Positions 17,157-27,134 are shown, numbered from the stretch's first letter. The stretch is 64,000 nucleotides of DNA from an uncultured Vampirovibrio sp. (GCA_910583875.1 CAJTXT010000001.1:726192-790191); one strand, 5' to 3'. The notes: generated from the letters alone by a model not told the origin. Translations and numbers: made by a program.

Positions 17157-17534
17157 ATGTTCTATGCAATAGTAGCAGTTTTTGTTGGTGGCGGGTTTGG
17201 TGCCGTATTAAGATATTTAATTACATATCTAAGTAAAATTCTCTTTCAAATGCCAATAATTGGAACATTTACAGCAAATCTTATCGGCAGCTTTCTAATT
17301 GGTTTAGTATTTGCTTTAACATTAGATAAGCTTCAAAATATATCTCCTATTTTTAAATTGTTGGTTACGGTTGGATTTTTAGGGGGATTAACAACATTTT
17401 CAACATTTAGCCTAGAGGGGTTTGAGCTAATAAAAGCCGGAAAAATTGGAATTGCTATATTGTATATAATAAGTAGTTGTATTTTAAGTCTACTCTTTGT
17501 TTTTATTGGTTATTTCTTTGCTACAAAATTATGA
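17157..17534 (+). CDS. crcB: fluoride channel Fluc/CrcB
   Basis: Small dual-topology membrane channel that exports fluoride. 125 residues with four hydrophobic helices, GGGFGAVLRYL near the start, the pore Asn in TFTANLIGSFLIG and GGLTTFSTFS after helix 3 with the phenylalanines that line the path. A TATAAT lies about 20 bp upstream of the AAGGA ribosome site. No fluoride riboswitch is seen in the leader. Confidence 0.94.
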   Translation: MFYAIVAVFVGGGFGAVLRYLITYLSKILFQMPIIGTFTANLIGSFLIGLVFALTLDKLQNISPIFKLLVTVGFLGGLTTFSTFSLEGFELIKAGKIGIAILYIISSCILSLLFVFIGYFFATKL

Positions 17535-17582
17535 AAACTTGTAGTCTGTAGGCTTGGGTTTAACCCAATATACAAACTATTA

Positions 17583-18140
17583 TCAATTATTATTTTCTAT
17601 ATTTTTATTTAATTCTTTAAATTTTTCTATCTTTTTAATTCTTTTATATGACACCGGCATATTTAAAGTTGAATCATCATTAAGAACAATAATTGTAAAA
17701 TTATTACTTGGATTGCATAGAACACTCTTTATTTCTGATAAATATACAATTCTTTCGGATTTTTTCCAAATCGAGAATAGGATAAGAATAATCTTTTTAT
17801 CTGTTATTATAACTTTTGAAAAACCTATTAATAAAATCATAACCATACTAAAAATATATAGTATAGTTATAATCAAAATTGTTAAACTAATATTAATAGA
17901 CATTACTTCTCTATTTATTTTATAAATGTCAGGAATTATAATATCAAATAATGAAAATACCATTATATATGGAAATATAAAAGAGAATATAAATGATGGC
18001 ATTCTACAATATAATATACTTTCATTAATTAATTCTTTTTTTAATCTATAAACACTAAACATTATGGAAGCATAATTTAAGATATATGAAGCAAGTGCAT
18101 ATATAAGTGCTATAACTGCCGGATTAAGATTATATTTCAT
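17583..18140 (-). CDS. membrane protein of unknown function
   Basis: A 185-residue protein not recognised by name. It has an N-terminal hydrophobic helix (5-30), a second at about 50-70, a long pair at about 80-112, then a soluble C-terminal part (KVIITDKKIILILFSIWKK, YLSEIKSV, NFTIIVLNDDSTLNMPVSY) whose beta-strand pattern resembles bacterial PH-like domains. Convergent with crcB; upstream of it on the same strand is murF-folC, whose transcript may run into it, though an 84-bp gap separates it from folC. Confidence 0.5.
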   Translation of the reverse strand: MKYNLNPAVIALIYALASYILNYASIMFSVYRLKKELINESILYCRMPSFIFSFIFPYIMVFSLFDIIIPDIYKINREVMSINISLTILIITILYIFSMVMILLIGFSKVIITDKKIILILFSIWKKSERIVYLSEIKSVLCNPSNNFTIIVLNDDSTLNMPVSYKRIKKIEKFKELNKNIENNN

Positions 18141-18224
18141 TCTGTCCTTCTTTTTATTACTTTATAAATTGAATAATTAATTTTACTATTATTTACTTGT
18201 TATTGTAAAGGAACTGATTTTATT

Positions 18225-19445
18225 TTAATTTATGTTTTTATATAATTCGCCAATCATATAAAGGCTTCCAGTTACAATTTTTAGACCATTTTTATTTAAT
18301 ATAGCGTTTATTTCATCATATTTTATTTTTTGTATGTTCTTCAAAAACGGTACGTTTTGAATATATTCACTATATGTAACAGCATTCTTATGATTAAATT
18401 CATAGAAATAAATTTCATCATCTTCGTTGAATAATATTCTTGCAACTTCTTTGTAGTCTTTAGTATTAATTGTTGAATAGATATAAGTTCTTTTTTGTTT
18501 CGGGAAATAATAATCAAGACTTTTTTTAAGTTCTTTTGCTGCGTCGGGGTTATGAGCTCCATCTATAATTATATTTTTATCTTTTAAATATTCGAGCCTT
18601 GCTCCCCATTTAACAGTTTTCAGCCCTTCTTTTAATGCTTCTTTGCTGACTTTTATGTGTTCTAATGCTTTTATAACAAGTGAAAGATTTCCCTTTTGGT
18701 ATTGTCCTAAAAGCGGAAATTCATATTTAATATCTTGAATTACTGCATAGTTTGTATCATTTTTGTAATTCATTTCAACATAATTTGCAACTACATAGAA
18801 CTTAGCTTTTTGTTTCTCTGCAACTTCTTTTATAACTTTAAATCCTTTGTTTGAAATTTCAGTTATAACAATAGATTTAGGCTTTATTATACCTGCTTTT
18901 TCAAAAGCAATTTTCTCTATCGTATCACCAAGCCTATCGGTATGATCAAGTGAGATAGGTGTTATTATTGAAATAAATGGTTTTTTGCATACATTTGTAG
19001 CGTCATATCTTCCGCCCATACCTGTTTCTATTACGGCATATTTTACCTTATTGTCTGCAAAATATTTGAAGGTGGCAGCTGTCAAAATTTCAAATTCCGT
19101 TAATTCAATTTTATTTTTATCTGCTAAATTACAAACAAGTTCAATATATTTTGCAAAATCTTCTTTTGATATATCTTCTCCGTTAATTTTTATTCGTTCG
19201 GTATATTCAACTAAATGAGGACTTGTATATAAACCTGTTTTATAACCTGCACATTTAAGTATATTTGCTAAAATAGCGCAAACAGAGCCTTTACCGTTTG
19301 TACCTGCAATATGAATTATTTTGACTTTATCCTGAGGATTTTTTAAAAGCTTTAATATTTTCTCAATCCGTTCAAGACCAAGATTAATATAAAATTTCCC
19401 TTGTGAGGTTAAAAGTTCAATTGCTTGTTTGTATGTTAAATTCAT
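18225..19445 (-). CDS. folC: folylpolyglutamate synthase / dihydrofolate synthase
   Basis: Mur-ligase-family enzyme adding glutamate to folates. 406 residues; P-loop AGTNGKGS near residue 48, GLYTSPHLVEYTERIKING after it and the IIDGAHNPDAAKEL motif in the C-terminal domain. Its start overlaps the murG stop by 4 bases, so it belongs to the cell-wall operon although its role is in folate metabolism. Confidence 0.95.
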   Translation of the reverse strand: MNLTYKQAIELLTSQGKFYINLGLERIEKILKLLKNPQDKVKIIHIAGTNGKGSVCAILANILKCAGYKTGLYTSPHLVEYTERIKINGEDISKEDFAKYIELVCNLADKNKIELTEFEILTAATFKYFADNKVKYAVIETGMGGRYDATNVCKKPFISIITPISLDHTDRLGDTIEKIAFEKAGIIKPKSIVITEISNKGFKVIKEVAEKQKAKFYVVANYVEMNYKNDTNYAVIQDIKYEFPLLGQYQKGNLSLVIKALEHIKVSKEALKEGLKTVKWGARLEYLKDKNIIIDGAHNPDAAKELKKSLDYYFPKQKRTYIYSTINTKDYKEVARILFNEDDEIYFYEFNHKNAVTYSEYIQNVPFLKNIQKIKYDEINAILNKNGLKIVTGSLYMIGELYKNIN

Positions 19446-20563
19446 TGTATTGTACTTTTTAATTGGTTTACTATATCTTCTGTCGGATTATTTTTCGCCA
19501 GACCTTTTGCTTTTTCTTCCATTTCTAAAAGCTTTTGCTCATTATCCATAATTTCTTTTATCTTATTTAAAAGATTAGTTTCGTTGCACTCTGAATCTTC
19601 AAGATATAAAGAAACACCTTTATCACACATTTCTTTAGCATTTTTTCTTTGATGATCTTGCGCTGCATACGGATATGGAATTAATATTGAAGCTAAATGA
19701 CATTGAATAATTTCGGTTAAACTTAAAGAGCCTGCCCTTGCTATTACTAAATCAGAAGCTTTTAACGGATAAACCATTTCATCAAAATACGGGCAAACCA
19801 TTAAATTATTATTGTTTTTAAATTCAGGATAAATTGTTTCTAAATCAATAACCGTATCATTATATTTATTTTTACCTGTTTGCAGAATAACATAGTTATT
19901 CATATCTTCGCTAAGAGTTTTTAAAAGTTTTATCATTGCTGAATTAATTGTTTTTGCACCTTGAGAACCACCCATTGCAAAAATAACTTTTTTATCCAAT
20001 GGAATATTTAACTTTGTTCTTGCTTCTTCTTTTGTAACTTTAAAGAAGGCTTCACGAACAGGGTTACCGTTACAAATTATATTATTAGATTTTAAAACTT
20101 TTTTTGATGTTTCAAAAGCAACAGAGACTATTTTTGCTTTTGGTGCTGCCATTTTAGATACCAACCCCGGAACAGAGTCGCAGTCATGAATCATATAAGG
20201 TTTTTTAAGTGTGATTGCTGCTGTAACAATTGGGGCAGAAACATAACCGCCTGTTGTAAAAATTGCATCGGGTTTATATTTTTTCATATAAGATAATGCT
20301 TTTAAATATGCAAAAAAGAATTGAATTGCCCATTTTGGCATTTGCAAGCTCAATTTTCTAGGCATACCTGATACATTGACAGGTAAAAATTTAACTTGAG
20401 GATATTTTTTTGCTATCTCAAATTCTAAGTTTTTAGGATTTCCTATATAATAAATTTTTTCTGTATCTTCTTGTTTTAATAAGCTTTCAACAACTGTAAA
20501 AGCAGGATATATATGACCGCCTGTACCGCCGCCTGATATAAAATAAGTTTTATTGTTGGACAT
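19442..20563 (-). CDS. murG: UDP-GlcNAc transferase MurG
   Basis: Makes lipid II from lipid I on the inner face of the membrane. 373 residues with ISGGGTGGHIYPA at the N-terminus, the TGGYVSAP motif and the MGGSQGAKTIN region at the start of the second GT-B domain; the nucleotide-binding ARAGSLSLTEI follows. Overlaps ftsW upstream by 14 bases and folC downstream by 4. Confidence 0.97.
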   Translation of the reverse strand: MSNNKTYFISGGGTGGHIYPAFTVVESLLKQEDTEKIYYIGNPKNLEFEIAKKYPQVKFLPVNVSGMPRKLSLQMPKWAIQFFFAYLKALSYMKKYKPDAIFTTGGYVSAPIVTAAITLKKPYMIHDCDSVPGLVSKMAAPKAKIVSVAFETSKKVLKSNNIICNGNPVREAFFKVTKEEARTKLNIPLDKKVIFAMGGSQGAKTINSAMIKLLKTLSEDMNNYVILQTGKNKYNDTVIDLETIYPEFKNNNNLMVCPYFDEMVYPLKASDLVIARAGSLSLTEIIQCHLASILIPYPYAAQDHQRKNAKEMCDKGVSLYLEDSECNETNLLNKIKEIMDNEQKLLEMEEKAKGLAKNNPTEDIVNQLKSTIQ

Positions 20564-21701
20564 TGGGGAACCTTCTTATTCTTTTCTTTGAAATATTTAA
20601 TAAAACACCAACCATACACATTGTTATGAATAGCGATGTACCGCCGTAACTAATAAATGGCATAGGAACACCGGTTGCAGGTATGAAGGAGCTTGCAACC
20701 GAAATATTAATAAATGCTTGTAAACATATTGAAACGGTTATACCTGCTGCAAGTAATTTGCCAAAAACATCTTCACATTTTGCGGAAATTAACAAACCTC
20801 TTTGTAAAAATGCAAGGAATAAACCTATAATCAATAAACAGCCGATAAATCCAAATTCTTCCGCAAAAACAGCATAAATAAAATCGGTATGACCTTCGGG
20901 CAGCCAGCCAAGCTTTTGTCTTGAGTTGCCATAGCCTTCGCCAAAAAATCCGCCTGCTACAAATGCAAGCATAGCTTGAATAATATTGTATCCTGCTCCT
21001 AACGGGTCTTGTTCCGGATGCAGCCATATTGCTATTCTTTGGCTTTGATATGATTTAAGTCCAAATGTTAACAGACCAAATACCCCGCAGCCTATTGCTG
21101 AAAGTATTAGTTTTAAACTTCCGCCTGCTGAAAAATACATTACCATTGATGAAATGGCTAAAATAAGTACCATACTTAAGTTTGGCTGTTTGAATATTAA
21201 TAGAACCATAATAAGAATTGGAACATAATATTTCCACATTTTAGAATTTAGAATATTTATATCTCTTGAAAAGGCGCTTGATAAAAGCATTATAACAGAC
21301 AGCTTTGCGGCTTCTGAAGGCTGAAATTGAATTGGCCCGATAGATAACCACCTTTGGGCACCATTTACTGTTGTACCAAAAAGATGAACCCCTATTAATA
21401 GACCTATTATTATCCACGCAAAAGGAATTGATAACTGGTTTAAGGCTTTATAATTGAATTTGCTGATAGTGAACATTGCAATACAGCCAAGAATAAACCA
21501 AATAAATTGTCTTAAAACAAAGAAGGTTGAATGAGTTCCTTGAATAATACATTTTGGTGCGCCGGCTGAGAATATAGCTAAAAATCCTATAATAATAAGG
21601 AAAAGCACAATAAATGTAAGTTTGCTGTCGTAAGAAGAGAGCATTACTCCATTATCTTGTTTTTGTTGTTGAAGATTGTTATTGTATCTTGGATTTGACA
21701 T
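20550..21701 (-). CDS. ftsW: lipid II polymerase FtsW (SEDS family)
   Basis: SEDS-family glycosyltransferase of septal peptidoglycan synthesis. About 383 residues with ten membrane helices, RWLSIGPIQFQPSEAAKL, the GAGYNIIQAMLAF loop and ISYGGTSLF near the end. The start at 21701 (MSNPRYNNNLQQ) is preferred because GAGGAG lies upstream and the longer frame to 21791 would overlap murD by 113 bases and adds sequence with no family match. Transcribed between murD and murG. Confidence 0.94.
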   Translation of the reverse strand: MSNPRYNNNLQQQKQDNGVMLSSYDSKLTFIVLFLIIIGFLAIFSAGAPKCIIQGTHSTFFVLRQFIWFILGCIAMFTISKFNYKALNQLSIPFAWIIIGLLIGVHLFGTTVNGAQRWLSIGPIQFQPSEAAKLSVIMLLSSAFSRDINILNSKMWKYYVPILIMVLLIFKQPNLSMVLILAISSMVMYFSAGGSLKLILSAIGCGVFGLLTFGLKSYQSQRIAIWLHPEQDPLGAGYNIIQAMLAFVAGGFFGEGYGNSRQKLGWLPEGHTDFIYAVFAEEFGFIGCLLIIGLFLAFLQRGLLISAKCEDVFGKLLAAGITVSICLQAFINISVASSFIPATGVPMPFISYGGTSLFITMCMVGVLLNISKKRIRRFPNVQQ

Positions 21702-23031
21702 AATCTTTAAACACTTCTCCTCTGTGTTCATAGCTGTTAAACATATCGTAGCTTGCGCAAGCAGGTGATAGAAGAACAATTTCATTTTCAAGTGTTAATG
21801 AAGTATCAATTGCTTCTTCCATTGAGTTTGACAATATTATATTTGTAAATCCGTTTGCTTCCATGTTTTCTTTAAAACGCTGAGTTGCTTCGCCGATTAG
21901 TATAACAGTAGAAACATATTTATTTATGTAATCTTTGCAGAATTCTGTTAAGTCTGTATTTTTGTCGCGTCCGCCTGCAATTAATGTTAATTTCTTACCT
22001 TCAAATGCTTTTATTGCTACAAATGAAGCTTCGGGATTTGTTGCTTTTGAATCATTGTAAAAAGATTTACCTTCTACATCTGCAACATACTCTATTCTAT
22101 GTTCTACAGGTTTAAAGGACTTAATTTGTTCTTTTATATTTTCGTTTGAAATGCCGATTAATTTAGCAACAACAATTGCACACATAACATTTTGGTAGTT
22201 ATGTTCACCTACAAGTGTTATTTCATTAAGTTTAATGATTTCTTCTTCTTTATTTCTTTTAAAATATATAGTGTCATTTTTTATGTAACAGCAATTATTT
22301 TCAAGTTCTTTTGCATAAATGAATTTTTCACCTGTGTATGTTTTAGAAAATTCATAAATTTTTTCATCTGCCCCTGAGAATACAGCATACATTGGCTGTT
22401 TGTAATCCTTAAATAAACTTGTTTTAGCCTTCCAGTAATTTTCTAATCCGCCATGCCAATCAATATGGTCAGGAGTGAAGGTTAGAAAACATGCTATTTG
22501 CGGTCTGAAGGTTGGAGCAGTTTCCAATTGGAAAGAACTTACTTCGCATATATAATAGTCAGGATTTGTTTCTAATAATGAAGTAGGAGGAACTCCTATA
22601 TTACCGCAGACAGGTGCTTTATATTCACTGTTTAAAATATGAGAGGTTAAAAAAGTAGTTGTTGTTTTACCATTAGTTCCTGTTATTGCTACAAACGGAG
22701 CTTGAGCTTCCAAGTATGCAAGTTCAACTTCACCTATTATCGGTATGTTTTTTTCTTTTAAACGTGTAAATATTTCGCTTTTAGGCGGAATCCCAGGACT
22801 TGTAATTGCTATATATGAATCATTAATAAAATCCTCGCTATGTGAGCCTGTTTCAACTCTAATACCTTCATTTTCAAGTTCTTTTACAAGTTCAATATCT
22901 TTATCCTGTAATGGTTTTGCTTCTGTTATATAGCAGTCTGCACCTTTTTGAGATAAATATTTAGCTGCAGATACTCCGCTTTTGGATAATCCTAATATTA
23001 ATACTTTTTTATCAATCCATTTTCTTTTCAT
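21679..23031 (-). CDS. murD: UDP-MurNAc-L-alanine:D-glutamate ligase
   Basis: Adds D-glutamate to the peptidoglycan precursor. 450 residues; ATP-binding GTNGKTTT near 120, NIGVPPTSLL, DHIDWHGG and the C-terminal FNDSKATNPEAS (here YNDSKATNPEAS) are all in place. Lies 11 bp after mraY and overlaps ftsW by about 23 bases. Confidence 0.97.
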   Translation of the reverse strand: MKRKWIDKKVLILGLSKSGVSAAKYLSQKGADCYITEAKPLQDKDIELVKELENEGIRVETGSHSEDFINDSYIAITSPGIPPKSEIFTRLKEKNIPIIGEVELAYLEAQAPFVAITGTNGKTTTTFLTSHILNSEYKAPVCGNIGVPPTSLLETNPDYYICEVSSFQLETAPTFRPQIACFLTFTPDHIDWHGGLENYWKAKTSLFKDYKQPMYAVFSGADEKIYEFSKTYTGEKFIYAKELENNCCYIKNDTIYFKRNKEEEIIKLNEITLVGEHNYQNVMCAIVVAKLIGISNENIKEQIKSFKPVEHRIEYVADVEGKSFYNDSKATNPEASFVAIKAFEGKKLTLIAGGRDKNTDLTEFCKDYINKYVSTVILIGEATQRFKENMEANGFTNIILSNSMEEAIDTSLTLENEIVLLSPACASYDMFNSYEHRGEVFKDYVKSKIQ

Positions 23032-23042
23032 AATTAGTCTTT

Positions 23043-24017
23043 CTAACCTAAGAGTTTAAATAATGTTACTGCTATTGCGCAGAAGATTAATGTTACAAGT
23101 GAAAATACAGTTACAATTTTATTTTCATTCCAGCCGCATAATTCGAAGTGGTGATGAATGGGGCTCATTTTGAAAACTCTTTTGCCTGTTAATTTGAAAC
23201 TGGTAACTTGTATGATAACTGATAGTGTTTCTATACAGAAAACTATACCTATAAATAGAATAAATAATTCAAATTTCCCCATAACAGCAAGGGTAGCTAA
23301 TAATCCGCCAAGTGCTAATGAACCAGTATCACCCATAAATACTTTTGCCGGATATTTGTTGAAATATAAAAATGCAAAAGTTGAACCTGCGGTTGCGGCT
23401 GCAATTATTGCGATATCTGTTTGTTTTGTTAATAAACATAAAATTGTACAAGCTATCATTGCAATTGTTGTGTTTGATGCAGCAAGTCCGTCTAAACCGT
23501 CTGTTAAATTTACCGCGTTTGAAACTCCGGTCATAAATAGAATTACAAAAATTGGATAAAGATAATGTAAATCAATACTATATTGACCGAAAGATAAATA
23601 AGTTTCACCTGAAACGGTCATATATACAGCAGGTAATAATGAAATTGCTATTTGTAAAAACAGTTTGTTTCTTGGTGTTAAACCTGCTTTGTTTTCTTTG
23701 TGTTTTATCTTTCCTATATCATCGGTTAAACCTGCAAGCATAAAGAAAAAGAAAGTCATCAAGGTTATTAAGGCTTCCGGTGTTGGTCTTTGATACATTG
23801 TTAAAGCAGTAAGTGAAGCTGCAATAATAGAAAGAACAATAAACACTCCGCCTGTTGTCGGCGTACCAGCTTTTTTTGCATGGTTTTCTGGTGCGTCCTC
23901 TAAAATGTATTGTGTATACATTTTTTTCTTTAAAAAGTCTATATAAACTACTCCGAAAAGCAGTGTTAAAACAAATGCTACAAGCATTGAAACTATAGTT
24001 AATATGTTAAAATCCAT
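23043..24017 (-). CDS. mraY: phospho-MurNAc-pentapeptide translocase
   Basis: Membrane enzyme that makes lipid I. 324 residues with about ten helices. Family motifs: HAKKAGTPTTGG, the catalytic DGLDGLAA and the C-terminal MSPIHHHFELCGW. Its start touches the murF stop (one-base overlap). Confidence 0.97.
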   Translation of the reverse strand: MDFNILTIVSMLVAFVLTLLFGVVYIDFLKKKMYTQYILEDAPENHAKKAGTPTTGGVFIVLSIIAASLTALTMYQRPTPEALITLMTFFFFMLAGLTDDIGKIKHKENKAGLTPRNKLFLQIAISLLPAVYMTVSGETYLSFGQYSIDLHYLYPIFVILFMTGVSNAVNLTDGLDGLAASNTTIAMIACTILCLLTKQTDIAIIAAATAGSTFAFLYFNKYPAKVFMGDTGSLALGGLLATLAVMGKFELFILFIGIVFCIETLSVIIQVTSFKLTGKRVFKMSPIHHHFELCGWNENKIVTVFSLVTLIFCAIAVTLFKLLG

Positions 24018-25336
24018 TATTTATTTAACTCCTCAATAATTTCTTCAAATTTCATAAATCGTGAAGCCTTTAAAAGAATATTCGAATTATTAGGTAAATT
24101 ATTTTTTATAAATTCTGCGGCTTCTTTTTTTGTTTCAAAATGAACGGTTTTAAGGTTTGATGGCTTAATAAGTTTTGCTAAATCACCTATTGTTAAAACA
24201 TAATCGCATTCAAATTGTTCTAAAAATTTTCCTGTTTCAATGTGGTATTCTTCTTCGTTCAAACCAAGTTCACCCATATCGCCAAGTACTACAGATTTAG
24301 GGCTTGGTGTGTATAATAAAAAGGTTTTAAGTGCTGCTTTTACGGATTCGGGATTAGAATTATAGCTGTCATTAATAACTTTAAAACCATTAATTTCTTG
24401 AATATCCCATCTTTTTTCTATCGGAGAGAATTCTTTTAGTCCTTGTGCAATAAGTTTAGGGGTTAATCCTGCAAAAAGACCTGCTTCTATAACGCTTAAA
24501 GCATTTTGAATATTATGCTCACCTGCAACATTTAATTTATAACTATAACCTTTGTAAGTGAAAAGGCAAGATGAAGATGTCATTTCTTTTACTTCTAAGT
24601 TTTCATCTTTAAGGTCAAAATATATAGTTTGGTGCTGTTTATCATTTATTTGATGAATTAATGGGTTATTATGTGCAATTAATACTCCATCGGGATTTAG
24701 ATATTTTGCAATTTCGCATTTTGCTTTTGCAATATTTAAAAGTGAACCGAGTCTGCCTATGTGTGCGCTTCCTGCATTTACAATTACGGCAATATCTGGC
24801 TCAGCGTATTTTGAAAGAAGTTCTATTTCGCCTGCGCCTCTCATTCCCATTTCTACAATTAAGTATTTTGTAGTTTTTTTAAGTGAAGAAAGTGTTTGGC
24901 ACAAACCTATTTCATTATTATGGTTAAGAATTGATTTAACTGTTTCGCCGGCATTTTTAAAAACGCTGTACATCATTTCTTTTACGGTTGTCTTGCCGCT
25001 GCTGCCTGTAATTGCAATTGTGTATGGTTTAATTTTATTTTTGTAGAAGTTTGCAAGTTGAAGATATGCTTCTTTTGTATCTTTTACATATAGAATTATT
25101 TCTGCTTCATCAAAGATTTTATTTTTATCAGAAGTGAAATATCCGTTTGCACCTTCATTTAAAGCGTTTTGTATAAAGTTTTCCCCGTCAAAAGTTTCAC
25201 CTTTTAATGGAATATATATTTCACCTGATTTTATAGTTCTTGTATCTGTAGAGAAAGCGAACAAAAAGTCATTATTATTACCTTTTATAAGTTCAGCATT
25301 TGTAGCTTTTAAAATTTCATTTAAATTAAGTTTCAT
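24017..25336 (-). CDS. murF: UDP-MurNAc-tripeptide:D-Ala-D-Ala ligase
   Basis: Completes the UDP-MurNAc pentapeptide. 439 residues: N-terminal domain with STDTRTIKSGEIYIPLKGE, P-loop TGSSGKTTVKEM, NHNNEIGLCQTL and the C-terminal NDSYNSNPESVKAALKT. First gene of the murF-mraY-murD-ftsW-murG-folC operon; the dcw set is partial here (no murC, murE, ftsZ or pbp in the window). Confidence 0.97.
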   Translation of the reverse strand: MKLNLNEILKATNAELIKGNNNDFLFAFSTDTRTIKSGEIYIPLKGETFDGENFIQNALNEGANGYFTSDKNKIFDEAEIILYVKDTKEAYLQLANFYKNKIKPYTIAITGSSGKTTVKEMMYSVFKNAGETVKSILNHNNEIGLCQTLSSLKKTTKYLIVEMGMRGAGEIELLSKYAEPDIAVIVNAGSAHIGRLGSLLNIAKAKCEIAKYLNPDGVLIAHNNPLIHQINDKQHQTIYFDLKDENLEVKEMTSSSCLFTYKGYSYKLNVAGEHNIQNALSVIEAGLFAGLTPKLIAQGLKEFSPIEKRWDIQEINGFKVINDSYNSNPESVKAALKTFLLYTPSPKSVVLGDMGELGLNEEEYHIETGKFLEQFECDYVLTIGDLAKLIKPSNLKTVHFETKKEAAEFIKNNLPNNSNILLKASRFMKFEEIIEELNK

Positions 25337-25375
25337 ATTTGCCCCAATTCCTTAATAATTCTATCATAAAAGAGA

Positions 25376-25404
25376 ATTATACAAAAAGATTTTATACTTA
25401 TAAA
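25376..25404 (-). promoter_or_regulatory. promoter of the murF-folC operon
   Basis: On the minus strand TTTATA (25399-25404) and TATAAT (25376-25381), 17 bp apart and about 40 bp before murF. Confidence 0.65.
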
Positions 25405-25481
25405 TAATTGATTTTAAAAAAAGATTTTTTATTTTATACTTTATATAAAAATTTACTTTTAAAGTTTCAGGGCGAGGAATT

Positions 25482-26180
25482 ATGGAAAATATAATATACA
25501 GAATAAGATTAATAATTTCAATTTGCTTTTTTGTTATTTTAACAGGAGGACTAATTTTTCTTTTTTCTCCATTGAGTACAATTAATATTGATTTTATTAG
25601 ATTTATGCACAATCATTGTTGGATAATAGTTGCTTTTTTATTTTTAATTTTATTATCTGGAATTTTATTTGGCAGAATTTCTTGTTCTTTGATTTGTCCT
25701 TTTGGCATATTTCAAGAAATAATTACATTATTTTCGGATAATTTAAATGAAAAACGAACAAATTTTCCTGTAAAATATATTGTTGCAGTTATATTCTGGG
25801 GCATTATATTTACTTTTGGAATAAAGTTTATAGAGTATTTAGGGGGTGTTACAAAACTTTCATTTCTAATAGCTATAACTATATTTTTAATTGTTATTGG
25901 AATACTTGCATTCTTTAAACACAGAATTTTCTGTACTGATATTTGTCCTTGTGGAACAATAATTGGACTTATTTCTAAAATATCTTTATTTAAATTATAT
26001 ATAGATAAGAATGAATGTTTATCTTGTGGAATGTGTGAAAGAGGCTGCCCGTCTTCTTGTATTGATTCTTTCAACGAAGAAATTGAAAATGAAACTTGCG
26101 TAAGATGTTTAAAATGTCTTGCTAATTGTCCAAAAAATGCGATAAAATTCAGTATAAAAAATCCTAATACTGAAAGTTAG
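25482..26180 (+). CDS. membrane 4Fe-4S ferredoxin-type protein (NapH-like)
   Basis: 232 residues with about four membrane helices and two cysteine pairs facing the membrane side (SCSLICPFG near 68 and CTDICPCG near 150) of the NapH/CcoG kind. The C-terminus holds a double 4Fe-4S ferredoxin module: CLSCGMCERGCPSSC and CVRCLKCLANCP. Such proteins pass electrons between quinol or flavoprotein donors and other redox partners. The partner is not evident. A CxxCxxCC protein follows 6 bp later, probably co-transcribed. GAGGAATT precedes the start. Confidence 0.8.
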   Translation: MENIIYRIRLIISICFFVILTGGLIFLFSPLSTINIDFIRFMHNHCWIIVAFLFLILLSGILFGRISCSLICPFGIFQEIITLFSDNLNEKRTNFPVKYIVAVIFWGIIFTFGIKFIEYLGGVTKLSFLIAITIFLIVIGILAFFKHRIFCTDICPCGTIIGLISKISLFKLYIDKNECLSCGMCERGCPSSCIDSFNEEIENETCVRCLKCLANCPKNAIKFSIKNPNTES

Positions 26181-26186
26181 CAGATA

Positions 26187-26756
26187 ATGTGTAAAAATTT
26201 TGAAAATTATGAAAAATTTTTAGCAAGTGTTAATTCTGATTTAACAAAAATTTTTGAATATCAAAAAGAATATATAGTATGTAAAAAAGGCTGTTCATAT
26301 TGCTGTGAAAGAGGTGACTACCCTTTATCAAAGCTTGAATTTGAGTATTTAATGTCAGGCTTTGAAAAATTAGATGAAAATTTAAAAAATCAAATTAAAC
26401 AAAATATAGAAACAGCAAAACAAGGGGATAGGGATTCATATAAATGTCCTTTTTTAATAGATAATGCTTGTAGTGTATATGAATATAGACCCTTTGTCTG
26501 CCGAACTTTTGGTGTTCTGACTGAAGATGCAAAAGGCAACCCTGCATTTCCGTTTTGTACAACAAAAGGACTGAATTTTTCTCAAATATATGATGAAGAG
26601 AAAAAACATCTTTCAGCAGATTTAGTAGAAAAGAAGAATTTCAAAATTTTCCCCAAAATCTTTCGATTAAGTAATAAAGTTATAATGAATTTACCTTTGG
26701 CAAAAGAATTGAATATTGAGTTTGGCGAAGCTAAACGAATGGTGGATTTTTTCTAG
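26187..26756 (+). CDS. YkgJ-family CxxCxxCC cysteine-cluster protein
   Basis: 189 residues. The family cluster is CKKGCSYCC near residue 32, followed by CPFL, then CSVYEYRPFVCRTFG, the spacing used to hold a metal ion (zinc or iron) in the YkgJ/UPF0153-like family. Function is not established. It is 6 bp after the NapH-like gene, suggesting a redox or metal-related unit. A family A giant hairpin follows 8 bp after the stop. Confidence 0.8.
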   Translation: MCKNFENYEKFLASVNSDLTKIFEYQKEYIVCKKGCSYCCERGDYPLSKLEFEYLMSGFEKLDENLKNQIKQNIETAKQGDRDSYKCPFLIDNACSVYEYRPFVCRTFGVLTEDAKGNPAFPFCTTKGLNFSQIYDEEKKHLSADLVEKKNFKIFPKIFRLSNKVIMNLPLAKELNIEFGEAKRMVDFF

Positions 26757-26764
26757 AATTTAAG

Positions 26765-26869
26765 AAAAATTGCAACAAAAATAAGAAAATAATTTTAGAG
26801 GGCATTGTTTTTAGGTATCGCGAAAACACAGGCCTCTAAAATTATTTTCTTATTTTTGTTGCAATTTTT
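26765..26869. repeat. Family A giant hairpin, copy A3
   Basis: Perfect 37-nt arms (26765-26801 and 26833-26869) with a 31-nt core at 26802-26832. The inner helix TGTTTT/AAAACA and loop TAGGTATCGCG are kept, but the outer GTCC/GGAC helix of the other copies is replaced by GGC-type bases. Lies 8 bp after the YkgJ-like stop. Confidence 0.9.
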
Positions 26870-26950
26870 TGATTTTTTAGAAATGTCTGGTTTTACGTAG
26901 GGGCTAATAGTTTTAGAATTAGTTATATTAATGAATATATTATTAATTGG

Positions 26951-26979
26951 TAAGATGCTGAAACAAGTTCAGCATGACA
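26951..26979 (-). repeat. short dispersed palindrome, plain form
   Basis: TAAGATGCTGAA...TTCAGCATGACA; minus-strand orientation. Confidence 0.85.
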
Positions 26980-26989
26980 AAAATATTAG

Positions 26990-27070
26990 TAAGATAGTAT
27001 TTCATACCAGACATTTTTTTACAAAATCTATGATTTTGTAAAAAGTAGTCAAACAACTTTAGGATGACAG
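26990..27070 (-). repeat. short dispersed palindrome, decayed composite form
   Basis: Contains ACCAGACATTTTTTT, ATCTATGATTTTG, AAAAAGTAGTCAAACAAC and ends GGATGACAG, matching the composite copies at 14698 and 33721 with changes at the tips. Confidence 0.7.
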
Positions 27071-27102
27071 TTAATTTGAATTAATTAAATTATTTTTTTC
27101 TG

Positions 27103-27134
27103 TGTCATGCTGAACTTGTTTCAGCATCTTACCA
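27103..27134 (+). repeat. short dispersed palindrome, plain form
   Basis: TGTCATGCTGAA, CTTG, TTTCAGCATCTTACCA, identical to the copy at 14512. Confidence 0.85.

Noticed and set aside
17554..17925. 123-codon plus-strand ORF
   Set aside because: Antisense shadow of the membrane protein gene on the minus strand; hydrophobic only because the sense strand is.
25364..25612. 82-codon minus-strand ORF
   Set aside because: Overlaps the NapH-like start and the murF promoter; composition is AT-driven and there is no ribosome site.
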